Positions 12,466 through 23,800 of a stretch of DNA of 64,000 nt are shown one piece after another; within the stretch, counting starts at the first letter, position 1, and the number at the start of each line of letters is the position of its first letter. The stretch comes from Brasenia schreberi (taxonomy: Eukaryota > Streptophyta > Magnoliopsida > Nymphaeales > Cabombaceae), in the NCBI GenBank assembly GCA_036023115.1, contig JAYKKT010000091.1, forward strand, positions 31,381,501 through 31,445,500. The letters run 5' to 3'. A model generated the notes under the pieces. The model searched no databases. It was not told where the DNA came from and saw only the letters and a list, made by a program, of their open reading frames with translations. A program made the translations under genes and the position numbers.

Positions 12466-13287
12466 AAATGTTGGAGCACGTTTCCTTCATTCTAGTTTAT
12501 TGTCTAGTATTCATTTTGCTTTCAGTTTAGTTATGGTCCTTAGGATTTCCTGATCTTTGTTACTGAAATTTTGATGGTTGAACTTTAATCATGTACTGTT
12601 CTAGTTTCTTCGTGTATACTTCCTCTTAGTAGTCTAACATATTGTAATACTTGTGTTAGGCTTTGTGAGTTTGTTTTCTACCTTTCCCTGGTCTTGGAAT
12701 GCAAACCATATTGCACCGAGAGTCTGTGGATCCTGGCTTTTAAAGTCGTTGCCCCAATAAGTTTCGAGTCCAACTGCACGCGTATCAGTCATGTCTGATA
12801 TGGGTATATAGATGGCAAGTAACCTACTAAATCAGTTGGCTTACCAGCGTTGCTTTATCACTACCCAGTTGAACATGACTGAACATTTGTTGTATGTCGT
12901 GAAAGAATCATTTAGATTTGTTTTGGAGAGGCATCACCCCCAAATACACAAATCTTTTCTCAAAAGATCCAATACTTTATTCTTCTTGGTACTCTTTTCT
13001 CACGTTTTTGTCAATTTTCGTTCTTGCGAGTGTTGATGAATTTAACTTCTTAAGAACCTTTGTTGCGTATTGGATCATATATTGGGTTTCTCAGAATTAG
13101 TAGCCTAGAAATAAGAGAGCGTTTTCTTTCTTGAGGAAACCTAACGTATCTGTTCTTGTCTTCCTTTTTTAATCAATACTGCAACCTAGTTATCCATGGG
13201 GTTAGGCAAGACCTCTACCAGTACAATTATTAAAATGTATACAAGATGCACAAAGAAGCAGCTAGGCTACCTTCTAACTATTCACAC
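12466..13287 (+). other. STP 3' flank, no further gene seen
   Basis: T-rich DNA after the STP stop codon, likely including the 3' UTR. Short open frames here (such as 12812-13036) lack any recognisable motif or codon bias. Confidence 0.4.
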
Positions 13288-13395
13288 AGCCAGAGCATCA
13301 GTTAAGGTGCTCTGACGCTCTTGCTGCTGCTGGTGGGAGTTCGACTCTTATGGAGTGGCGTGTGTTTGTTAGGCTTTAGCCTCCTTTTGTAACCA
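13288..13395 (+). mobile_element. tRNA-like SINE candidate
   Basis: AGAGCATCAGTTAAGGTG resembles a tRNA box A region and GGGAGTTCGACTC matches box B. A short T-rich/A-rich tail follows (CTTTTGTAACCAAAAAA). The adjacent DNA is the tail of an RTE LINE in opposite orientation. Confidence 0.4.
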
Positions 13396-13575
13396 AAAAA
13401 GAACAACAACAGCAAAACCTTTTCTCATACTAGATGGGGTCGGCTACATGAATTTTTTATTTTCACGGAACCTTATCATGTACCATGCTAGCAGATAACT
13501 AAATATAAACTAGATATTCTTTATAGTTTCTTTCCAACACTTTTGTGGTCATTCTCTTCCTCTTTAAACTTGTAA
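13396..13575 (-). mobile_element. 5'-truncated RTE LINE 3' end
   Basis: Matches the 3' terminal 170 bp of RTE1 (27516-27690). Shared blocks are the CAACAACA tail, CTAGATGGGGTCGGCTACATG, and further in TTTCTTTCCAACACTTTTGTGG. On the element strand it ends in a GTTGTTGTT tail, the RTE-type 3' end. Only the last part of the element was inserted. Confidence 0.8.
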
Positions 13576-14584
13576 CAAAAAAAATTATAACTATTCACTA
13601 CAGATTTCAGATATGGAAGACTCTATTCAAGTTTATGAAACTAAGTGTGGACATATTTTGCTCAAGTTGGGTTATCTCACATTTAACAAATCTGCATCTT
13701 TAACAGATGAACTTAATGTGATCCAACTTCCCTAGATGTCTATCTTTCATGGTTCAATCAAGTTTCATGGCATGCTTTTTTTGGAGGTCTATGAGCCACT
13801 ACAGAACATGGCTGTGAGGTGTAAGAGCTCCCGTCTGACTTGATGACTTGTTCTTCACAAACAACCTCGATAGGTTGCAATGTCACATATTAAAATAGGG
13901 CATCCATCCAATTTTTGAGCCTCGTATTTCTTGTTATCAATCTTTTAGCTTAGAAACAGCATCCTTTTGAGATCCCTCATGGAATCATCTATTTCTTCGA
14001 CAAGAACTTTGATTCAAATTTTTATCTCTATGCTTATGTGGTGGATACTTCTTCTCTTTTTCAGAGGACACATTCTTGTTAGAAAGGAGTTTTACATAAC
14101 ACAAGGATTAATCTTAGTAATAATCAGTCTAGTACCAGATGTACTCAAGTATTAGCATAAATTTGCAAATCTTGTCTAACATACGGAATCTTGATGCTTA
14201 TAAGCTCATAGGATAATGTTGCCTATCATTGATTCAGCTTCCGACAAATTTATCAGTTTAGATTAGAATCTGAATTAATAAGACATTATTTCGGATTAGT
14301 GATCCAAATAAAGCCTTGGAGCCAAACTTCTAATCCACATGTTTTAATCTCCAGGTAGATAATACATGAAACCAAAACTTGGGAAGCTTTTGAATTAATG
14401 GATACCCTTTCATAGCTCTGCATTAATTTCAATAATACAGGATCAAAATGGGCTTTTCATACCCGCTGTGCAGATAATGCACACAAGCATTGGCAAAATA
14501 AAAAAAATGACTAACCACCATTTATGAGCTATTGCTCCTACCTTAGGGGTAAAGGGAAAATCACAGACAAATTCCGAATGAATT
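13576..14584. other. Intergenic DNA between STP and MGD1, nothing recognised
   Basis: AT-rich sequence with only short unconvincing open frames. It separates the 3' ends of the two convergent genes. Confidence 0.4.
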
Positions 14585-14830
14585 TCAGAAACTGCCGCTG
14601 CAAGCATACTGCACTGTCGCTCGACTTCTCTGCCTCACCAGTTCATCAAGGTCATTCACTATTTTGAAAACAGCATCTGGTCGTGCAAGTTTCATCGCAT
14701 TCTGAGACATGGCCTTCAGTTCGTCAGTTTTTGAACCAAACCACTCAGCAACAATCTTTGCTATCTGTTTCGGTGATTTTGAGAACTTCCCGATTCCATT
14801 CTCTACAACATAAGGAACATTACCGGCCTC
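14585..14830 (-). CDS. MGD1: MGD1 exon 8 (C-terminus)
   Basis: 81 codons plus TGA, starting [16 protein letters not shown] after an acceptor CTACAG. It contains the final helices ([24 protein letters not shown]). The last nine residues are a divergent tail. Confidence 0.93.
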   Translation of the reverse strand, partial: EAGNVPYVVENGIGKFSKSPKQIAKIVAEWFGSKTDELKAMSQNAMKLARPDAVFKIVNDLDELVRQRSRATVQYACSGSF

Positions 14831-17800
14831 CTGTAGATATGCTACAGATGTTATTTGCATGCTATAATGTTGGTCTCAATTCTTAGCGTGAATTCTCTGG
14901 TACATTATCTTTTTGATGCTTGATTCACGAACTTGGAGAAACTGATTCCAAGGGGTTGGAACTGTTAAGAATTTGTTGTTTAGTGCTATTTTAGTAATTT
15001 TAATGTTTTAGGTATTATTGTAATAGTCTTTATAGCTAAGGGCATTTTGGTCACTTTATGTTTAACAATTTATTATATAAGGGTTAGACGTCTTCTATTA
15101 AGGTTAAGAGTTTGATATTAAGAAAGAGAGAAAGAGAGGAGAACAACCTCCATTCGAGGTTCTACTCCTCCTCCAATCTTCAACTTTACTCTTTATTGTT
15201 TCTCATGTTTGATCATCTGCTACGCTTTTCACGAATTCCAATATGGTATCAGAGCATCCGATCGCTAGAAGAAGTGGCTGGGCAAAGGAGAGAAAGTGTT
15301 GAGGTTGAAGGAGATGATGACACTGCTATGAAACTCGATGGAGATGGAAGAAGAGGCAGGGTTGTGTGGCCTGTGCTAGTTCTGATTTCTCGTGGAAATT
15401 GGACGATCATCCCAAGCTCCTTAAGGGGAAGACCATTGTGCTCATTGTGTTGGACGGATGGGGTGAATCCAAACCCGATAAGTTTATGTTTAACTGCATC
15501 CATGTCACTGAGACTCCCACCATGGATTTGTTGAAAGAGGGTGCATCAGAGAAGTGGACATTTATTAGAGCATACGGTACAACTGCAGATCTTCCTACAG
15601 AAGATGACATGGGCAACAGTGAAGTGCTTCTGGAAAGATTTATGAAGGGAAAGGATTTAAATACATAAACCATGCTTTGAGAATGAGACTTTACATCTTA
15701 TTGGATTGTTGAGTGACGATGGAGTTCATTCTCAACTTGATCAATTGCAGTTGTTGCTGAAAGGTGCTAGTGAGAATGGCGCAAAAAGAATTCAAGTCCA
15801 TGTGCTTAGTGATGGTCGTGATGTCTTGGATGGGTCAAGTGTAGGCTTTTATAGAAACTCTTGAGAATGACCTTACTAAGTTACGTGAGAAAGGTATTGA
15901 TGTACAGACAATTTAGACAGTGATGCAGATGATGATAGCATAGCAACAACAATGAGAAAAGGAAGAAGAGTAGAGATAAAGATGAAGTGAGCTGTGAACC
16001 AACTATTTGATGAAATGCTAAAGAGAGATGTTAACTCTGTACATCAAGTGTTTAATGAAATGTCTCAGAAGTGTTAACTCTGCAGATCAATAGTTTAATT
16101 GAATACCTTATAAGCTGCAGCTATAAAAGGTTTCAGGCTGCGTGCACAACTTGTAGGGTGTGGATTTCACATTTCAGTTATGTTATCTGTGTGGATACTC
16201 TTGGTCAGACTACAAACACAAATGCAGATTGAAAGAGGTTGTGAAGTGGTTGATGATGTCTGCAGCTTATGGAGTTGCTAAGAGAGGTGAAGCTGCTGAA
16301 AATTGGTGCAACCAAAAAGCTGCCGAAAATTTGTTAGAGCCATGAAGCTTCTAAAGAAGAATCATTAAGGATGATAAAAGATTGTTGCAGCCATGAAGCT
16401 ACTAAAGTTTGTTGCAACCATGAAGTTGTTGGAAATTATTTTAGCCATGAAACTACTAAAGAAGAACAACCATAAAGGTTGATAAAAGTTTGTTACAACC
16501 ATGAACGTTGTTGGAAAAGAGTTGCAAGCAAGAGGACAGAAAAAAAATTCAAAAAAAGATAAGAAAAAAACCAGTTTTTTGGCAAGTTTGGAGATCGAAG
16601 TATCTCACTCCCAATTTGAGAGGTAGTGTTGAAGAATCTGTTGTTTATTGATATTTTAATAATTTTAATATTTTAGGTATTATTATAATATAAGAGGGGC
16701 GGCCTCCATTGGAGGTCCTAGCCCCTCCTTCAATCTCCGATTTTACTCTTCATTGTTTCCCATGTTTGATCATCTGCTGCGCTTCCCACGAATTCCAACA
16801 GGAACACCTAAGGCACTTATAGTCGAGGCCTGTGCTGGATGTTGTCTTGCACCTAGTGCCCTATGGGGTTTGAACCCTGTATGCTTGTGCAACAACCAAA
16901 GCTAAAAAGAGAGGTGCAGCAGGATTTCCCACAAGGTCACCAATCCCAGCTTGACGAATCATAGAATGGAAGGCCAAATTGCTAAATGCCAGGAAAAACC
17001 AAGTAAATACATGCATTACCTGTCCAGCGATGTAACCATTTAGAATAATAGGAAGCCCCCTGATCATGGCTTCTGCAATGGTCCCAGGTCCAGCCTATAA
17101 ACACCAATAAAGCATGTAAGGACTAGAATTAGGGTAAAAATGAACATTACCAATAAAGAATGTTCAGATCGTGATTAAGCACCTTTGTGATAATGCAATC
17201 ACATGCTCCCATACACTCTTCCATTTTCGTAATGAAGCCCAGTACCTGTGCAAACAAAAAGCAATATCATGTCAGATTTCCTAGTCACAAGTTTTCAGGA
17301 AATGATTAACATGAAAAAAAGAACGTGGACACCGTGTGCGTATGTGTGACAACTAATACATATTAAAATTAATATGCTAGAGCTACATATATTGTCTTAA
17401 AACAAAAGACATAAAATAGTTTAAGATATGGAAAGAAATGAGAGATTAAAGAGCCTTGGACCATCCAGAAACTGTAACAGTTTCAATTTAAGATTTAAGT
17501 ATAGTGAATCATAGTCTATTATTCCCTAAACGTTATAGGCACAAGTGAATCACAACATTCTCCAAAGAAGGTTCATTGCATAGGTTCAACGGGCCACAAG
17601 TTTTTCAAGGGCAAAGAAGCAGCATTTCTTGGGTACAGGTTTACAAGCTCTAGTTGTACACTGATCATCTTTCTTGAATATACAATCATATAGGTTACAT
17701 ATGATTTTAAACAAGGTAACTTAAAAAATCTTCTTTTATCAGAAATAAGTAGTTTTATATTCTTGAATTGCACCCTGGAACAGCAATTAAGTCACTTTAG

Positions 17801-20800
17801 TTCAACATGAAAAAAGTTTGTGATGTTTGTGAATCTGTCATCAATTAGAGCTGACTTGCACTTATTACTGACACAGGTGGGTGCTGCAGATATACATAAG
17901 CTGCAAGCACACATGTTTGCCAATTTGCTTGTGGTGCATAGACAAGTAAGGCCCTGTCACATAGACACTTTTATTAAGTTGCTGTACCTGTGTCAGACAC
18001 TTGGACACTCGGCACTGGTACTTCTCCAGTGTCCAACTCAGCACTATCTATTTCTAGATACTTCTTAATGTTGTCACAAATGCATCCATAAATATTTATG
18101 GATCATTACTTCATTAACTCCGCTCATGTAGGGATCACCCTTGCATGGCCGGTCCCAAGCCCGGAAAAAGGAGGAGGGTTGTGTTAGACTTCCGACAGTC
18201 AGCGTAAAACTTTATCGGACTTAACATGGATTCTACAAAAAAAACAAAGAATCCATCTAGCTGACTCCATCTAGTATGGGAAAAGGCTTAGTTGTAGTAG
18301 ATTACTTCATTAGTGAATTCTCTTCTAACTTATTTGATAGTAGCCAATAGTTTTATGACTATGATCAATTATATATGATAAAATATATTTATATGGTTGT
18401 GCCCCCATACCCATAGTTTTTGAAAATTGCAACACCTGCTACCGCACCCATGTTACATATTTACCACCAGTCTAAAGATGAAAGTAATGAATTTTGGTTA
18501 GTAGGAGTCATGTTTGTGCTTCTGTTCTGAGTTTTAGTTTTATGGATCATGTCCAATTAAGGGTAAAGTTGTTGACTTTTCGTGAGAGATGTTTATGCAT
18601 CAACCACCTATGGGGTGCCCTTAAATGAAGACTCCAGACTCCCATAACGGATACCAGATGTCTTTTACTGAAACACAGCTCCATGGATATGAAGTATATT
18701 TGTCCTCTAGTAACAAACAATAATTATATTGTGTGGGCCCAAACCAATGTTATTAACCCTATGATACAATATGACCTTTTGTATAGCACTACCTGAATGA
18801 ATATAATCCAGGTACACATATTGCAGGGAGCGACTTATCGCCCCGGTATCCGACCATATCCTGAGATACAGCTTGTTATCACATGACGCAATGTATAATG
18901 TTAGTCAATGCCAATTTTTGAAAAGTTTAAGTTGCAGGAATCTGACAAATGAGGGCTTTTAAAATCCCAAAAATCTGCTTGTGTTACTATTTTTCCAAGA
19001 CCTATTTCTTCCTCGACCCATTTCCACTTGATTTCTACATAAAATCGCTTAAGTGGTGATCATGCAATCGATGTCTTAATAGCACCTTGAGGATGTGTTT
19101 GATATAATGTTCTAGGGGAACTAAACCTTGAGTTTTGGTGCTTGCAGTTCCGTTGTGCATCAAACAGGGAATCCATCATTGGTGTGAACTGTGGTTCTAT
19201 AAGCCCAATTTGAGTCAAAAGCTTCGGCACTAGGGGGAAGGTGGGCCACAGGAACTGGACCTAGGGAATTCACATGAAAACCCAAGTGAGTCCTCTCGTG
19301 TTGCTAACCCACCTTGCATGAGAATTCAATACCACTTACCGAATCAAACATGGAACTATGGTTCCTTAGAACCATTGTTACAAGCCCATATGGGTCTAGG
19401 CCTGCAGTTCTAGTACCAAGGTCCTGGCACCACACACCCTTAGGGTTCTTCATCCTTTCCAAATGAGTTTCATGAGAAAAGTTTGGGGTTTTCATGAAAC
19501 CTGAGCTTGCTCCCTTTTCCCAAATTTATTATATTAAAGATCTTTCATGTTAAATTGTGAATGGCATCCAACATGCGACTTAGAAATAATGCACTCCGGT
19601 TTATGAGGGTAATCAAATGGTTATCAAGTATAACTTTTACGGTGACATCAAGAATGGAGGCATTCTCACATGAAGCGTTTATCTTGAAGGGAACAAAAGA
19701 TGCCAGTGCTTGTCAATGTGTACCTAAGGCTCTAAATTTGTGATGAAGCAACTTCACACTAAAGAGAGAAACATATATATATATATATATATATAAAGAG
19801 AGAAAGCAAAATGGGTGGTTGAGACTTGAGACATATCTTAGCAATCAAACATGCTTCTCATGACATATATAGGAAGAAAGAATTAATATAATGTTAAAAA
19901 CAAGGAAATAGAGAAGAACAATGAGCAGTGGAGCATACGACAAGAGAAGGGTAAAGTATGGCTTTAAAGGACCTTCTCCACTAACGGGTGATAGAGGTAG
20001 AAGTGGTAGTGTATAATAATGGGAGAAGCAATGTTGTCATTAGCGTATCGGTACCCGTATCATATAGAGTACCAATACGTGATAATAGCATCGTATCGTA
20101 CGATATAATATATTAAAATATTGAAAAATTATAAAATAAAAAAAATAAAAAACCATAAAAAAAGTCATCACGTACATACGATATAATATCCATATCGCAA
20201 TGTATCGTATAATACATGTGCGATACATGTACCTGAATCGTATCGGTTCAGGTATCAATACACCTGTATCGTGTATTGTGTCGTACGATATGATATTTAT
20301 AATATTAGGGAGAGGCATGAACTTTTTTTCCACCAACAACGACCCTTGGAGCTAAACGAAGCAAAAAATCTTGGTTGGCTTCAAAGGAGGCAATTGAAAG
20401 CAGTGTTGTCCGTATCGGACGATACGGTGCGATACGTATCGTATCGTGGGCGATACGGGGGCCCGTATCGCAGGTGCGGGCGTATCGCACCGTATCGTGC
20501 GATACGGCCCTAGGACCCTTATAAAGGGTCCCGGGCCGACTGAAACCCGCGATTTTTCGCGGGTTTCCTCTCTCCTCTTGGGTTCCTCAAGCTCCCTAAG
20601 AGCCGGTTTTCGCCTCCTTAGTGTTCAAAGCTCCAAAATCATGCCCTACGGTGTTCGTGCAAGCCTCCAAACTCGGATTTTGGTATATTTTTAATGTTTT
20701 TTCTATTTTTTTCCTTTATATTTATTGTTTTTTGTGTTATTTTAGTTTTTTTTTGAATGACAAAATATGAAGTTATTAAGTGTGTGTATACGATTTTTAT

Positions 20801-23800
20801 TGCATTCATGAAGTGGGAGACACTCGATTTGAGTGTTATTTGAAGCAGTGTTGTCCGACGCGTATCGTATCGCGTATCGCTGGGCTCCATGATACTGGCG
20901 TATCGTATCGTATCGTATCGTATCGTATCGTATCGTACTTTAATATTAAAAAACTATAAAAATTATTTAAAAAATCAATAAAATTAGTAAAAATCCGAAA
21001 AAAATCAAGAAAATTCTGGAAAATTTTGAAAAAATTTGGTAATTGCTTTAAATTCATATAATGCAAAGTTTAGCACAAATTGAACATTTAATATTGAACA
21101 ATTGCATCCAAAATTATATATTTTGAATCAAAAAATGAAATACATTTATATTTTACATATTGTAAATTTGTATCAGGATCATTAACTAAATAATCTTCAT
21201 CTTCTCCTTGATGATGTTGTTGTACTTCAAATTAATTCATGCAATGTCTTCTTCAGTTAGGACTTAGGAGTGCATTTTCTTCGTTATCTTCCATAATTCA
21301 CTCATGTAATATATCAAAATTAACAAACTGCTATCTTTGTACATGTAGTTGTCATATTTGCTAATTTTCATATGTGAGCAAAACAAAGAGCTCCATTTCT
21401 TTGATTATTGAGTCTATGACACCTTAATGATGTTATATTATTACTTGATAATGTCCCCTTTTTCTCTTATTGGAGACTAGCTTTTTAACTAATGCATGAG
21501 CTTCATTTCTCACTTCACAGACTGAGTTAAGCCTCACACACATTGATCATGTTCAACTCAATGGAAGTCATGTAACGTGAACCTTAAAATAGTGAAGTTG
21601 TGAAATCCCTACTCAATGAACTGAGAGAACTAAATGTTTTTAATTGTTTACGATCTTATGAAATTAGAAATTGTTAGCAAAAATATACCTAAAAGTTGTA
21701 ACAGAAAGGGAAATGATTTTGTGATAATTTTTTTTTATACATTATTTTTATTAAATAAATGAAATTATAAACCCAAATTATAAGCATATTGGAGGATGCC
21801 TTTAAGGGAAGTGAAGAGAGGGAAAGAGAAGGCAGAAACATGCAAAAAAATTTTGAAAAAATTTTGAAAAAAAAAAAATTTGGGCGTATCGCCCGTATCG
21901 TACGATACGGGCCGTATCGTACGATACAGTACCATATCATATCGTGGCTTCCCACGATACGATACGTATCGCACCGTTTAACACTGATTTGAAGATTGGG
22001 GGATTTACGAAGTGCTTTTATTTTCAGGTTTTTGTTTGAATTAAAGTACTCCATTGAGATGGCAGGAAGGGGTGGTAGAGACTCTCACTCAAAGTCTGAT
22101 GATCCGGCATGGCAGTGGGGTATACCAGTTGATGGTTCAAGGTTAAAAATCAGATGTTTATTTTGTGAAAAGGTGGTTAGTGGTGGAATTTCAAGTTTGA
22201 AACACCACCTAGCACAGGAACCAAGAAAGAAGTTCATCCATGCACAGGCAGAGTTAGAAGTGTGCCAGAAGGTATTAAATGGCAATGCTTGCAGATGATT
22301 GAGAGTATACTGGAAAGGAGACAACAAAAGGATGATTTCCAGATGTGTGAAGAAGCTGATGATGCTACTGCCACTGTTGTTGGATTCACTGATAGTTTGC
22401 CTTCAGATGCTAGAGTAGAGATTGGTAGTAGCAGTTCGCGAGCACCTAGCAGGGGAAAGAGGATTGCAGCTGAAGACTTTCGAAGTGGCAGAAGAGGAAG
22501 TTCAGGAAGGAGTAGAGGAAGAGCTTCTTCTTCTAGCATACATTCGTTCTTTCCTCCTTCCACTACACCTGGTGCTCAGCCAGGAATTCGTGCTGCTATA
22601 GCTTCAGAACAACTGCATGATCAAGCAGACCTTGCAGTGGGCAGATGGTTTTATGATGCATGCATTCCATTTAATGCAGCAAAAAGTTTTCATTTTCAAG
22701 CAATGGTACATGCAATTGCTAACATTGGTCCAGGATACAGGATGCCCTCTTATCAGAAGTTGAGAGGGAAGATATTAGACCAAATCGTGATTGAAGTGCA
22801 GCAATATTGTTCGACTTTGAGTCAATCGTGGAAGAAAACAGGATGCACTATCATGGCAGATGGATGGACCGATAGACGAGGAAGGACATTGCTAAACTTT
22901 CTTGTATATTGTCCTAAAGGACTCATGTTTTTGAGATCTCTAGATATGTCAGAGGAGAGGCACACTGCAGAGATCCTACGAGAGGAATTTGATAAGGTTA
23001 TAGAGGAGGTTGTGCTAGAAAATGTAGTCCAATTGATTACATATAATGCAGCTAACTACAAAGCAGCTGGAAAGGAGTTAGCTGATATTTATGGGACTTT
23101 CTACTGGACACCATGTGCAGCCCATTGTTTAGATCTCATCCTCGAGGACATTGGTGAGATGGATGAAATAAAGGCAGCAACTGAGTGTTGCCAAAATATT
23201 ACAAAATTCATTTACAACTATGCATTTGTTTTGTGTATGATGAGGAGATACACAGAAAGTGCAGAGCTTCTTCGCACAGCTGCAACTCGGTTCACAACAA
23301 ACTTCTTATTTATACAGAGTATTGTGAGACAGAAGCAAGCTTTAAAGAGAATGTTTTCCTCAGATGAGTGGCAACAATTTGCAGAGTTGCCTCAAAACAG
23401 AAGGAACAGAAAGTTAAATGAGATTGCAGAAACGGTTTTTAGAAGTTCATTTTGGAATGCATGTATCAGATTATTGAAAATTACTTGTCCTTTAGTGAAA
23501 GTTTTGAGATTGGCTGACAGCGAGGAGAAACCATCTATGGGCTACCTTTATGAAGCCATGGACAGGGCAAAAGAAGCAATAAAAAATAACTTTAATGGAA
23601 AAAAAAGAGATTATGTGTCCGTGTGGAAAATAATTAATAGTAGATGGAATAAACAATTGCATCAGCCTATTCATGCAGCAGCCTACTATCTAAACCCATC
23701 ATTGAGGTACTCAGCAACCTTCAAAAGGGACGGTGAGGTTAATCGAGGAATCATTGAATGTATCGACAGATTAATCCCTGATGAGAGCATAGCAGATGCG

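Larger units (their letters stand above)
14963..16800 (+). mobile_element. Non-autonomous LTR element carrying a phosphoglycerate mutase retrocopy
   Basis: The 5' LTR is 14963-15243 (TGTTAAGAA...CCAATA), followed directly by the TGGTATCAGAGC primer site (15244). The 3' LTR is 16627-16800 (TGTTGAAGAA...CCAACA), with about 100 bp missing from its middle. The element is flanked by a perfect 5-bp target duplication, GGAAC (14958-14962 and 16801-16805). No gag or pol is visible; the interior holds an intronless iPGAM fragment and unrelated filler. It sits in intron 7 of MGD1, antisense to that gene. Without it the intron would be about 346 bp. Confidence 0.9.

Noticed and set aside
15378..15910. 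A functional phosphoglycerate mutase gene
   Set aside because: No start codon in place, deletion after NSEV, frame breaks, only about a third of the enzyme, and it lies between LTRs.
16861..17067. 68-codon frame read straight through MGD1 exon 7
   Set aside because: The exon ends at 17020 with a clear GT donor and the family sequence continues in exon 8; the rest of the frame is intron.
20401..20520. CRISPR-like array or regulatory repeat array of GTATCG words
   Set aside because: The words are short, palindromic and unevenly spaced, and they lie at both ends of hAT elements with target duplications; they are transposon subterminal repeats.
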